Source: Heliorestis convoluta | Lineage (GTDB): Bacteria > Bacillota > Desulfitobacteriia > Heliobacteriales > Heliobacteriaceae | Direction: 5' to 3' | DNA length: 64,000 nucleotides | Assembly (NCBI RefSeq): GCF_009649955.1 | Contig: NZ_CP045875.1 | Location: 1,469,501 to 1,533,500, forward strand | Part shown: piece after piece, positions 1 through 8,189 of the stretch | Layout of the letters: every line of letters starts with the position of its first letter | Numbering within the stretch: position 1 is the first letter of the stretch | The notes under the pieces: generated by a model | The model's input: only the letters and a program-made list of their open reading frames with translations | Told to the model about the DNA's origin: nothing | The model's database searches: none | Position numbers and translations under genes: made by a program

Positions 1-1278
1 ATTTCCAACTTGGGTGTACTGAGGTACTTCGAATTTTCTTCTTTGTCCACCAGTAGTTCTTTTGCCTAAAAAAACAAAACTGTCATCAAACGATTGTAAT
101 CGAGCCATTTCACGCACTGTAAGTATTCTGTCCTCAAATGGTGAGAGAAAATCATCGGGTAATGTTACCATTGTGGGAGCTAGGCTTGTACTAGATAATC
201 TAATACGACTATTTTTTTTTGTTAATAAAGCCTCTAAGAGTTCTTCGGATAAATTCTTGCCTCTAAACACGTCTATGATTTCTCTAACAGTGTAGTTCTT
301 ATGTAACCTTCTAGCACATTCTTGTAAAAGATAGGGATATCTTTCTAAATCAAGACCTTCTTCAAGGATTCTTTTTATTAGCATTGATGAACTTTCACCC
401 TGCCGATACAATGAGAACCTTTGAATAATTAGTGAGTTGTGCTTAGATATTTCATGATTATGAATATTATTAAAGTTTGAAATAGAGATACCATTAAAAT
501 TAGGTGTTCTACCTATTTTTGACTGTATTTGATAGCTAGTATCTTCTGGATTAAACTGAATGCGTAAGTCTGGATTTATGATGAGATCACCAAATGCATC
601 AAGTACGGAAATTTTTTGGCCTTCTTCGGCAGTTATTGCTCTAGGATACAGAGGAGTTACTTGATTATGTAAGTAAGCTATAAATATTACTCTTCTCCTT
701 CTTTGTGGAACCCCGTAATCCGAAGCATCAAGGACTTTAGGTTTTAATGTGTGATAACCAATTTCTTCAAACTCTTCTAATAGTATTTCAGGTAGAAGTA
801 CGTCGTCAGCGTATTTCTTCTTTTTTACGCCTTCAAAGCCATACAGTTTAGTATCTAAAAAACCTTCAACATTTTCCATAACGACATATTTAGGGCGTAT
901 TTCATCTACAATTCTTAAATACTCTCTAAAAAGAAAGTTTCTAGGATCGTCTTTTTTTCGTTGACCTGCTCTACTGAAACCTTGACACGGAGGTCCTCCA
1001 AAAATGGCGTCTATAGGAGGTATCTTTTTACTTCTAAATATCTCAAGATTTTCAATACTTCTCCTTATGCCCTCGCCAGTAAGCTCCTTTATATCTGCAA
1101 GTTCAAAATGAGTGTTCTTACCCTGAATATATCCAAGCTGTAGGTGTCGACTAGTATATGTTGCTTGGACAGATTCATTGATATCGCTTGAATATATAAT
1201 ATGAAATCCTGCTTGGAGTATACCTTCACTCATTCCTCCAGCACCACAGAATAAATCAATAGCTAATGGTTTATTCAT
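1..1278 (-). CDS. DNA (cytosine-5) methyltransferase, 3' end off window
   Basis: The reverse strand reads MNKPLAIDLFCGAGGMSEG, the SAM-binding motif I of C5 methylases. It is followed by the catalytic loop GGPPCQGFSRAG and a motif VMENVEGFL. The reading frame stays open to base 1, so the C-terminus lies outside the window. The ATG at 1278 has the ribosome site GAGGTGAT just upstream. The gene is divergent from a 313-aa protein (1465-2406), the usual layout of a type II restriction-modification pair. It would methylate the recognition site and protect the host or element from the partner nuclease. The family is certain; the specificity cannot be read. Confidence 0.93.
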   Translation of the reverse strand, partial: MNKPLAIDLFCGAGGMSEGILQAGFHIIYSSDINESVQATYTSRHLQLGYIQGKNTHFELADIKELTGEGIRRSIENLEIFRSKKIPPIDAIFGGPPCQGFSRAGQRKKDDPRNFLFREYLRIVDEIRPKYVVMENVEGFLDTKLYGFEGVKKKKYADDVLLPEILLEEFEEIGYHTLKPKVLDASDYGVPQRRRRVIFIAYLHNQVTPLYPRAITAEEGQKISVLDAFGDLIINPDLRIQFNPEDTSYQIQSKIGRTPNFNGISISNFNNIHNHEISKHNSLIIQRFSLYRQGESSSMLIKRILEEGLDLERYPYLLQECARRLHKNYTVREIIDVFRGKNLSEELLEALLTKKNSRIRLSSTSLAPTMVTLPDDFLSPFEDRILTVREMARLQSFDDSFVFLGKRTTGGQRRKFEVPQYTQVGN

Positions 1279-1464
1279 TTCTATCACCTCGTTCAAATAA
1301 AAACTTGTTATTCTTAATTACAACTTGTATAATTTAAAAAATGAATTTTTACATTTTATTATCCTATATTTTGATGAAAAAGTCCAGGGGTAAAATAGAA
1401 AATCGACATTCTTTTATCATAACAATTTTGTTGGAAGAAAAGCAAGTTTGAGGAGTGAATAAAA

Positions 1465-2406
1465 TTGTCGCAGACAATAATAGAACATCTCAGAAAAGAA
1501 GCAATAAATCATCTCTTTAGTCTTGATACAGTCCAAAATTGCTGGTCAATTTGGAAAGCCCAAATACAACAACAATTACCAGATCTAAATGCAATTAATG
1601 TACTGGACTTAGGGGATCATTTAAGTAATGTTTTTAGAAGTACAGGTGGAAATGGGCGAGGTCAAGGGGAAGTTTCAGGCGGAGGTACCGCATGGGAAGC
1701 GTTGATTTGTTGGTATATGAATCTTTGTTTATTAGAAAGTAGGACAGTGGTTGTAAAATTTAAAAAACGCTTAATACCAACCCCTATAAGGGAAGCACTG
1801 ATAGTCAGTTATGGAGCATCTCCGACATCGACTGAATCGGATTTAGTTGCTATTACATTTCCAGAAAAAGAAATTTACGCCGGAAATAAGTTAGATATAG
1901 TAGCTCGCGACCATGCCGGACAAATTATCCCAACAACTGTTGGAAGAAATAGGTTTAATTACGAAAAAATAATAGACTCTTTAGCTGACATAGATTTTAG
2001 TGATTATGAGGTTGGAGTAATACAGTGTAAAACAAACTGGAATGATAGTGCTCAAATACCAATGTTATGGGACATGGTCTATGCTTCTGAAGGTTTTTCA
2101 AGAAATCAAATATCTGTTGGGACATCTGCGTACAAAATAAGAAACCTTAGAAAATTTTCCTATTCCTTCGTTACGGTTCCTACTAATAAAGGGTCATTTA
2201 CACAAAACACTCTGGCAGTTAAAAGAGTTCAGAATATTTCAGGAGGTAACTACTGGGGGCAAGCATCTCAACCGGGTGTAGTGTATTCGGTGAAAGAAAT
2301 ATTCGGAAGAAACTTCAGTTCAAGTACTTCAATAGGTACAAGAGCAACTTTAAACGCGGCATTGCCTAAATTATCGCAAGAGTATTCGTATTTTGACTTA
2401 ATTTAA
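1465..2406 (+). CDS. candidate type II restriction endonuclease
   Basis: I do not recognise the family by name. The 313-aa protein lies divergent from a C5 methylase. It carries a PD-(D/E)XK-like pattern: ESDLVAI near residue 133, then GNKLDIVARD, then VIQCKTNWND near residue 203, where Q-x-K takes the place of the usual E-x-K. A glycine-rich stretch (GGNGRGQGEVSGGG) precedes it. Translation starts at TTG behind GAGGAG. The region is AT-richer than the phage genes to the right. Restriction activity is inferred from context and motif, not from a recognised homolog. Confidence 0.6.
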   Translation: MSQTIIEHLRKEAINHLFSLDTVQNCWSIWKAQIQQQLPDLNAINVLDLGDHLSNVFRSTGGNGRGQGEVSGGGTAWEALICWYMNLCLLESRTVVVKFKKRLIPTPIREALIVSYGASPTSTESDLVAITFPEKEIYAGNKLDIVARDHAGQIIPTTVGRNRFNYEKIIDSLADIDFSDYEVGVIQCKTNWNDSAQIPMLWDMVYASEGFSRNQISVGTSAYKIRNLRKFSYSFVTVPTNKGSFTQNTLAVKRVQNISGGNYWGQASQPGVVYSVKEIFGRNFSSSTSIGTRATLNAALPKLSQEYSYFDLI

Positions 2407-2500
2407 TTTGGATTTATATCTCAATTCTCTCAAATGTTTGCTATAGACAACGACATACTATAAGTTCAATATAAAAGGGAATAATCGAACATTCAGTTAT

Positions 2501-2530
2501 TTGACAACTATGAAATCTTTTAGACATAAT
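2501..2530 (+). promoter_or_regulatory. sigma-A-type promoter for the 2639 methylase
   Basis: TTGACA at 2501 is followed after 18 bases by CATAAT at 2525. A hairpin with a T-rich tail (2573-2612) lies between this promoter and the coding start, so early termination is possible. Confidence 0.5.
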
Positions 2531-2572
2531 ATTTTTACTTGTACCCCCACTCTACAGAGATGTTAACCAACG

Positions 2573-2615
2573 AAGAGCAGTTCCCCACACATCGTGGCTG
2601 GACTGCTCTTTTCTA
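2573..2615 (+). terminator. leader hairpin / intrinsic terminator
   Basis: AAGAGCAGT pairs with ACTGCTCTT across a 20-base loop and is followed by TTCTAATTTT. It lies inside the leader of the methylase gene, so it may attenuate that transcript or end transcription from the left. Confidence 0.5.
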
Positions 2616-2638
2616 ATTTTGTAGAGGACGGTGGCTTT

Positions 2639-3310
2639 ATGACGATCAACAGCAATCTCCAACTCGACACCATCCACAACATCGACATCCACGATGGCCT
2701 CCGATTACTCCCCGACAACAGCATCGACCTAATCATAGCTGACCCACCGTACGGTATCAGCTATCGCAGTAACAACCGTAAATCCAAGTTCAACGTAATC
2801 CAAAACGATCAGATCATTATGACCGACTGGCTATCCGATGCCTACCGTGTTCTCAAAGACGGTGGGGCCATGTACTGCTACACCCGTTGGGACGTGTACC
2901 CTCTTTGGTGGCATCATCTAGCCAATCAATTCAAGATAAAGAACACCATCATCTGGCATAAACGTGGTGGAGGAATGGGTGATCTTCGTGGGGCCTATTC
3001 GCCAACCCACGAGTTAATCATTTATGCCGTGAAAGGCCGACATATCTTAAACGGAAAAAGAACCAGCGACGTATGGGATGTTCCCAGAGACGCTGGTTCT
3101 TCGTATGTTCACCCAACTCAAAAACCTGTTAAGTTGGCAGAGATTATTATTGAGAAATCGTCACAGCCGGGGGATGTCGTGTTAGTACCGTTTTGTGGTA
3201 GTGGTGGGGACTGTATTGCTGCGAAGAAGCTGGGGAGACGGTTTATCGCCTTTGACATTGAACAGCAGTATATCGAAGCAGCGAATGAACGGTTGAGGGA
3301 GGTTGCGTAA
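2639..3310 (+). CDS. site-specific DNA methyltransferase (adenine-N6 or cytosine-N4)
   Basis: The protein has the amino-methylase catalytic motif DPPYGISY near residue 35, a TQKPVKLAE stretch, and a C-terminal SAM-binding motif PFCGSGGDCIAA. Motif IV before motif I is the beta-class order. The frame opens at GTG 2594, but ATG 2639 follows GAGGACGGTGG and begins the conserved part, so I use it. No restriction partner lies beside it, so it is probably an orphan phage methylase that masks phage DNA from host restriction. Confidence 0.85.
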   Translation: MTINSNLQLDTIHNIDIHDGLRLLPDNSIDLIIADPPYGISYRSNNRKSKFNVIQNDQIIMTDWLSDAYRVLKDGGAMYCYTRWDVYPLWWHHLANQFKIKNTIIWHKRGGGMGDLRGAYSPTHELIIYAVKGRHILNGKRTSDVWDVPRDAGSSYVHPTQKPVKLAEIIIEKSSQPGDVVLVPFCGSGGDCIAAKKLGRRFIAFDIEQQYIEAANERLREVA

Positions 3311-3452
3311 GGTTATCGTCAATTACAGGTTAAACACATCTTAAACAGCCTATCGTGTTCAACCTTTGTTCACCCCAACAGCCATCTTCCGTAGCCATCC
3401 GATCTATCGTTTTTCAACGACAAAACTGCCCTGACCAGCTAAGTGAAATGAC

Positions 3453-3590
3453 CTATGGGTAAAGTTTACTCATAGCCTATGGGTAAAGTTTACTCATAGA
3501 CTGTGGGCAATGCTTTACTCATAGGCTATGGGTAATTTCGGGCCGATTGAGTAGATTTACGTGTCTCACTATGGGTAAACAGTTACCCAC
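3453..3590. repeat. five palindromic iterons, core GGGTAAA..TTTACYC
   Basis: CTATGGGTAAAGTTTACTC begins two near-identical units at 3453 and 3477. Further units start at 3501, 3536 and 3569, the last reading GGGTAAACAGTTACCCAC. Each unit is an imperfect dyad. The same GGGTAAA core recurs four times inside the initiator gene (26708-26818). An ori-like or initiator-binding role is inferred. Confidence 0.75.
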
Positions 3591-3765
3591 TAACAAGAAG
3601 GATACAAGAAACAAGAAACAAGATACAGGAGAGAGAAACAAGAGACAAGAGACAAGAATCAAGAGACAGGAGAAAGAGACAAGAATCAAGAGAGAGTTAT
3701 ATTACTTGTTTAGTTATTTTGTAGTTGACGTAAACTACGTGTCCCCTTAACGTAACAACCACACC

Positions 3766-3808
3766 AACAGCTCTAGACATCGATAACGTCTAGGGCTGTT
3801 TATTTTTA
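3766..3808 (+). terminator. intrinsic terminator
   Basis: AACAGCTCTAGAC pairs with GTCTAGGGCTGTT (12 of 13) and is followed by TATTTTTAT. Confidence 0.7.
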
Positions 3809-3945
3809 TGCCGTTAAATAAAAATCAATGCCGTAATAAAAAACGGCAATAAATACCGTCCACAGTGACCTTGATTATTACCCCGTCAGCTATCGTAACA
3901 GACAGTGGTACTCACAATAGCCTACGGCAGAAGGGAGGTTTTGCT

Positions 3946-4362
3946 GTGAAGTCTAGAGAAGATGGCCGAGCTGTACTACATGCCTCACAACGGTTAGCAG
4001 CGGAGATGCTGGCTACGAACGATATTCACCAGAAAACGATGCAACAGATCGCCAACGAGGTCGGTATCGACATCCGAACGATTTACCGTTGGAAACAAGA
4101 CCCCGACTTTATCGAGTACCAGAACGATATTGCCGAAAAGGTAATGACCAGCTTCCTTGCCGAGACATACAACATCCTGCGAAATATCGTAAGGGGTAGC
4201 GATAGCGAACGTAACAAATTGCGAGCTATCGAGTTGGTCTTGAAGAACCAGGGCCGTATGACCGATGTTCAAAAAGTCGAGGCGAAAATCGAAGATGATC
4301 GGTCGAACGAGGCCATTGATGCCGAAATTGAACGGTTGAAAAAGCTACTAGGCCAAATATAG
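3946..4362 (+). CDS. phage HTH protein, phBC6A51-like / small-terminase-like
   Basis: The 138-aa protein has a clear helix-turn-helix, MQQIANEVGIDIRTIYRWKQDPDF (residues about 32-55). A helical segment and a charged C-terminus (EIERLKKLLGQI) follow. The GTG at 3946 follows AAGGGAGG with 7 bases of spacing and is preferred to the further-upstream codon at 3865. Proteins with this HTH family occur in Bacillus phages and some act as small terminase subunits. Here it lies 6 kb from the large terminase and next to the recombinase, so a regulatory role is equally possible. Confidence 0.65.
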   Translation: MKSREDGRAVLHASQRLAAEMLATNDIHQKTMQQIANEVGIDIRTIYRWKQDPDFIEYQNDIAEKVMTSFLAETYNILRNIVRGSDSERNKLRAIELVLKNQGRMTDVQKVEAKIEDDRSNEAIDAEIERLKKLLGQI

Positions 4363-4371
4363 CCGTAAAAA

Positions 4372-4412
4372 AGCAGTTATCCTTTTTCGAGGATAGCTGC
4401 TCTTTTTCTTGT
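4372..4412 (+). terminator. intrinsic terminator after the HTH gene
   Basis: AGCAGTTATCC pairs with GGATAGCTGCT with one mismatch and is followed by CTTTTTCTT. Confidence 0.8.
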
Positions 4413-4526
4413 TCAGCTTTGATTGCAATAGGTGCTGAGGTGAGGTAAGTTAGACCCCACGAAGCCCAGGCCTTCAAGGGTTTAACTCGCTTATCCCACT
4501 CATCTATGTAAAAGGAGCTGAACAGC

Positions 4527-5420
4527 ATGATTGATGATTTTATTAAGCAACTCGAACGGCAAGGCAAAGTTATCAAGACCCAAAAGGCGTATCGTAATAG
4601 CTGGACTCGCTTTACTGAATGGCTGGCGAAAGAGAACCCCCACCCCACCCCCCTTGGGGGCCTACCAGATCCCCAGATGGCCACACAACTGGACGTAGCA
4701 AATTTCAAAAGATACGCTGTAAGGCATTATAAGCCCAATACTGTAAACCTCACGATGACCCACCTGAACGTAATCTTCCGTTGGCTAATGCAAAAGGGCG
4801 TTATCCCCGACAACCCTGTAGAGCATATCGACAGAGTACCAACGCCTCAATCGTCCCCCAAGTGGCTAACAGGAGCTGAACAAAACAGCCTGGTTCGAAC
4901 GGTGAGGAAGTATGGCAATGTTCGAGAAATGGCGATGGTTATGCTGATGATGCAAGCAGGTCTGCGAGTACAGGAATTATGTGACCTACGGCTGAAAGAT
5001 ATCACAATCAGCGAACGAAAGGGCAAAGCTGTCGTTTACAACGGCAAACATGGCAAGTATCGTGAGGTGCCTTTGAACGTCGATATCAGGCGATGCCTTA
5101 CCAAGTATCTTGAAAGCCGTAGCAAAGAAAGCGAATATCTTTTTGATTCTCAGCGAAATGACAAAGTTTGTGTTCGAGCTGTCCAAAGCCAGATGGAGCG
5201 ATATAGAAAACTTACAGGCATTGACCACTTAACCTGCCATTCCCTACGGCATACATTCGGTCACGAACTAGCTTTACGGAAAACGCCTCTGGACGTAATT
5301 GCTAGGCTAATGGGACACATGAAAAACGATGGCACACCGAACTTGGCAATGACCGTCCGTTATACCTTGCCGAGTGAAGAAGATTTGGCAAGAGCTGTCG
5401 AGGAACTAAGCTGGACATAA
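4527..5420 (+). CDS. tyrosine recombinase / phage integrase
   Basis: The 297-aa protein has an N-terminal SAM-like core-binding half and a complete catalytic half: R147 (GLRVQEL), K177 (KHGKYRE), H238-x-x-R241 (HSLRHTF), H264 (LMGH) and Y279 (VRYT). It is compact like XerC/D and the TnpI resolvases of Tn3-family elements and lacks a long arm-binding domain. The ATG follows AAAGGAG with a 9-base gap. A 1-kb noncoding repeat array lies directly downstream, a good candidate for its recombination site. It could integrate the phage or resolve genome multimers. Confidence 0.9.
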   Translation: MIDDFIKQLERQGKVIKTQKAYRNSWTRFTEWLAKENPHPTPLGGLPDPQMATQLDVANFKRYAVRHYKPNTVNLTMTHLNVIFRWLMQKGVIPDNPVEHIDRVPTPQSSPKWLTGAEQNSLVRTVRKYGNVREMAMVMLMMQAGLRVQELCDLRLKDITISERKGKAVVYNGKHGKYREVPLNVDIRRCLTKYLESRSKESEYLFDSQRNDKVCVRAVQSQMERYRKLTGIDHLTCHSLRHTFGHELALRKTPLDVIARLMGHMKNDGTPNLAMTVRYTLPSEEDLARAVEELSWT

Positions 5421-5429
5421 CCACAGTTC

Positions 5430-5780
5430 GCCACAGAAGTATCTGTTTTGCCACACGTTAAGAGATAAGCCCATGGTTGGAGTATTCATGCCCTAAAGGA
5501 TTGTGAAAGGCACGTTGGGGTAATTATTCTGCAAACGGGATATATTGATTTATTTATCAAGGGCGAAGATGAAAATAGATTAAAAATTCAAGGTGAAATG
5601 ACGATGTTGCAAACTGCACTTGTAGCACATTGCTGTGAATCGCCACAGAGGTATCTACTTTGCCTCCTGTTACGAGATAACCCCCTAGTTGATATATTCA
5701 TACCCTCTGGCATATCCAAAGCCAACGTGGGGCAATTCTGAGGGAGACAGGATATATGGACTTATTTATCAATGCAATAA
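5430..5780. repeat. pair of ~145-bp imperfect direct repeats
   Basis: The copies at about 5430-5570 and 5643-5780 align over their length with a 213-base offset. Within the second copy, GGCATA and GCCAACGTGGGG (5709-5732) form a motif that recurs at 5905-5926 (degenerate) and just upstream of the large terminase (10129-10151). Confidence 0.6.
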
Positions 5781-6345
5781 TCAATGAAAAGATTAAAAAA
5801 ATAAGGTTATAAAGGCATAAAGTTAAATTACCAGAGCAACTAATCAACGAGATTACCCCTGTAAGGCTCATAATTGGGCTGTGTTCGGAGAACAGGTAAG
5901 GGAAGGCATATTCATGCCAAATGGGGTAACGAATCGAACATGGGCCAATCTACGAAGTAGCTGGATAAAGATGTAATAAGTATAGTCCACATGCCGTTAT
6001 ATTGTTTTGGATTTATCAACGGCTCAAAGCTTTTAGGCAGGCTGTTCTCTTAATCTATTCTTGTTCTTTTGGTTATTGTTAATCTGGTTCTTGTTACTGT
6101 AAAAGCCCTTTGACATGGTTACGTCGTAATCTTTTACTACCCTACGTCACGGATTTTGACTAGGTATTGGCTAAAAAGGCTAGAGGACGTCACGATTTTT
6201 TACTTGGATAGACCGGCTGTTTTGCAACAAATCACAGTCCTCTTCAAACCCTAAACAATGAACAAACATTGCACAACAAAAAGAGGTCTAGCCGTTACAA
6301 AAAATTGAAAGATCTTTCACCCAAACGAAGGAATTTGTAAGTGTA

Positions 6346-6352
6346 TGTCGAA
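6346..6352 (+). promoter_or_regulatory. Spo0A-box-like heptamer upstream of the Spo0E-like gene
   Basis: TGTCGAA is an exact match to the core of the Spo0A binding site. It lies 38 bases before the Spo0E-like start codon. A 7-base match can arise by chance, so this rests on its position and on the further matches at 31445 and 43151. Confidence 0.4.
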
Positions 6353-6389
6353 TTAAACAGATAGCACCATTTGAAAAGGGATGAGGTAT

Positions 6390-6569
6390 ATGAGGGAGAA
6401 ACTGGCTTTACTAAGGAAGATAGATAGAAAACGAAAAGCGATGTACCAAGCGATGGATAAAGGTCAAGATTACGAAATAGTCTACAAGCTATCCTGTGAA
6501 TTGGACGTATTGATCGTAGAATTTATCAAGAAATACCAGAAGAGAGATTTGATGCAATCAGCCTGTTAA
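6390..6569 (+). CDS. Spo0E-like aspartyl-phosphate phosphatase
   Basis: The 59-aa protein is two helices with the family signature SCELD (residues 35-39; SQELD in most members) inside YKLSCELDVLIVEF. The leading helix LLRKIDRKRKAMYQA precedes a KGQDYE turn. Spo0E-family proteins dephosphorylate Spo0A-P and so hold back sporulation; the signature Asp is present. ATG 6390 is 8 bases after AAGGGA and is preferred to ATG 6381. The gene stands alone, closed by a terminator. Carriage by a phage suggests it delays sporulation during infection. Length and signature fit the family well. Confidence 0.85.
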   Translation: MREKLALLRKIDRKRKAMYQAMDKGQDYEIVYKLSCELDVLIVEFIKKYQKRDLMQSAC

Positions 6570-6593
6570 TCTTGACTTACATAAAGAAAGATC

Positions 6594-6626
6594 GAGCATA
6601 GAACAAATAAGTCTATGCTCTTTTTC
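6594..6626 (+). terminator. intrinsic terminator after Spo0E-like gene
   Basis: GAGCATAGA pairs perfectly with TCTATGCTC, followed by TTTTTC. Confidence 0.85.
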
Positions 6627-6656
6627 ATGCCTACTTTTACGTAAAGGGGTGTAGAT

Positions 6657-8057
6657 ATGGCTTCTGTAAAATACGAAATATCCAAACGCTTCACCATGGA
6701 AAGCCCAATCACATCACGTACTCTCGCCATATCCGAAGCCTTCGGTATTTCCCTAGACGATGAGCAGACCTTTACCGTCTACGACAACGAAGAGATCACC
6801 ATAACCACTGGAGATATCGTTTACATTACAGGCGATTCAGGAAGTGGCAAATCCATACTGCTCCGTGAACTAAAACAGCGAATCCCCAACGGTATCAGCA
6901 ACAGCGAGCTTACCATCAACTCCGACCAGCCGATTATCGAAGCTGTCGGCAAAGACCTCGAAGAAGCCATGTATCTCTTATCGTTGGTGGGCTTAAACGA
7001 TGCTTTCATCTTCCTCCGTAAGTACAGCGAATTAAGCGATGGCCAGAAATATCGCTTTCAACTTGCTAAGTTACTAGAATCAAATGCCAACTGCTACTTC
7101 ATTGACGAATATTGTGCTTTGTTAGACCGAGAGACTGCAAAAGTAGTCTCTTTTAATATACAAAAAATCTGCCGTAAACTAGGCAAGACCTTGATTGTTG
7201 CCACAGCCCACACCGACCTTGCCGATGATTTACTACCTAACTTGCTAATCCGAAAAGGTTTAGAAAATGATGTTCAGGTGGAATATCGTAAAGTCCGAGA
7301 AAACCCACAATGCTCCCTCGTCGAAAAGCTAGAGCTGCTACCAGCTACCCTTGAAGATTACTACGTCCTATCCCGTTTTCATTATCGCCAAAGAAAAGTA
7401 CAAGCCGTTCAAGAAATCTACAAACTGGTCAACGGCAAGGAAATTGTAGGTGTTATCGTCTACGTCTACCCACCACTCGCTCTCGCAGGCCGTAACGTCG
7501 TAACCAGCCGGTATAAAGCAGCAACCAGCGAAGTAGCTCGTTTAATCAATCAAGAAGTTACAATGATTAGCCGGGTTGTTCTTCATCCGAAATATCGTGG
7601 CATTGGCCTTGGTACAAAGCTAATCAAAGATACTATGCCGTTAACAAGCAAGCGATATGTAGAAGCTCTGACGGTCATGGGCCGATATAACCCTTTTAAC
7701 GAAAAAGCTGGCCTTCGCAAAGTAGAGTACGAAACGAAAGATCGTTATAAAAAAGTAAGAAACCAACTCATTCTGCTTGGCTGGGATATGAAGATGGCTT
7801 CCACACGTCAATACAACCTCGATAAACTCAACGATCTCGACGAAGCTACCTACAAACTTCTGGCCGACCAAATCGTAACCAAAGTCCTGCAAGGTAGAAC
7901 TTACTGTGTCCGTGGTGGTGGGCGTAAAGGGAAAGTCAAAGATGGCAGCGATTTTATGAAAGAAGAAGTGGCCTCTATGATTAAAGAAATCGTACCGAAA
8001 GAAAAAGTATATTTAATCTGGGAAAACCCGGACTGGAATATGGAAGCTGTTGGCTAA
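6657..8057 (+). CDS. ABC-type ATPase fused to a GNAT acyltransferase
   Basis: The 466-aa soluble protein has a complete ABC ATPase: Walker A GDSGSGKS (59-66), signature LSDGQ (126-130), Walker B CYFIDEY (146-152) and H-loop TAHTD (about 183-187). A GNAT-like domain follows, with the acyl-CoA loop HPKYRGIGLGTKLI near 311-324. There are no membrane segments, so it is not a transporter. GNAT-fold proteins in phages include Mom, which modifies adenine in DNA, so a modification role is conceivable but unproven. The start has GGGGTG upstream. It opens a module with an amidoligase and a cyclotransferase that ends at the terminase. Confidence 0.8.
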   Translation: MASVKYEISKRFTMESPITSRTLAISEAFGISLDDEQTFTVYDNEEITITTGDIVYITGDSGSGKSILLRELKQRIPNGISNSELTINSDQPIIEAVGKDLEEAMYLLSLVGLNDAFIFLRKYSELSDGQKYRFQLAKLLESNANCYFIDEYCALLDRETAKVVSFNIQKICRKLGKTLIVATAHTDLADDLLPNLLIRKGLENDVQVEYRKVRENPQCSLVEKLELLPATLEDYYVLSRFHYRQRKVQAVQEIYKLVNGKEIVGVIVYVYPPLALAGRNVVTSRYKAATSEVARLINQEVTMISRVVLHPKYRGIGLGTKLIKDTMPLTSKRYVEALTVMGRYNPFNEKAGLRKVEYETKDRYKKVRNQLILLGWDMKMASTRQYNLDKLNDLDEATYKLLADQIVTKVLQGRTYCVRGGGRKGKVKDGSDFMKEEVASMIKEIVPKEKVYLIWENPDWNMEAVG

Positions 8058-8189
8058 AACTAAGCTGTAAGGAAATACCTCCCTCAAAATACGGTAAAAA
8101 AGGCAAAAACAAGTTTACCGTTTGGCGAAGTCGAGATATAGTTACCGTGCAAGCAAGACATCGCCAAAACAACGAGGGAGAGATGCAGC

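Larger units (their letters stand above)
3311..3945. other. noncoding stretch: iteron cluster, purine-rich repeats, terminator
   Basis: No convincing gene lies here. It holds five dyad iterons (3453-3590), a run of ACAAGAA-type repeats (3591-3695), an inverted repeat GTAGTT/AACTAC (3721-3738) and a terminator (3766-3806). An open frame at 3547-3750 reads a low-complexity N/K/R/Q string. It resembles the linker of the replication initiator at 26255 and is best seen as a remnant or an origin-like element. Confidence 0.6.
5421..6389. other. 1-kb noncoding region with long direct repeats; candidate attP or recombination/packaging locus
   Basis: No gene-like frame lies here. Two imperfect copies of about 145 bases start near 5430 and 5643. 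They share CGCCACAGA-GTATCT, GAGATAA, TATTCAT and TTATTTATCAA blocks. A third partial copy begins near 5890. At 6046-6110 the reverse strand carries AACAAGAACC/AACAAGAAT repeats like those in the replication origin. At 6139-6200 ACGTCACG is repeated. A Spo0A-box-like TGTCGAA lies at 6346-6352. The position next to the recombinase suggests an attP or resolution site. Confidence 0.55.

Noticed and set aside
62-295. Forward open frame of 77 codons at the left edge
   Set aside because: It lies opposite the clearly coding C5 methylase and has no ribosome site or motif.
3591-3695. Repeat run considered as a CRISPR array
   Set aside because: Units are short, irregular and lack equal spacers; no cas genes lie nearby (the Cas4-like gene belongs to the replication block).
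3547-3750. Open frame reading N/K/R/Q repeats
   Set aside because: Low-complexity translation of ACAAGAA repeats with no proper start signal; treated as origin-like or remnant DNA.
4226-4708. Reverse-strand open frame of 160 codons
   Set aside because: Overlaps the HTH gene, terminator and recombinase start; no ribosome site or motif.
6657-8057. ABC transporter component
   Set aside because: No membrane partner or membrane segment; the fused GNAT domain points to a soluble enzyme.
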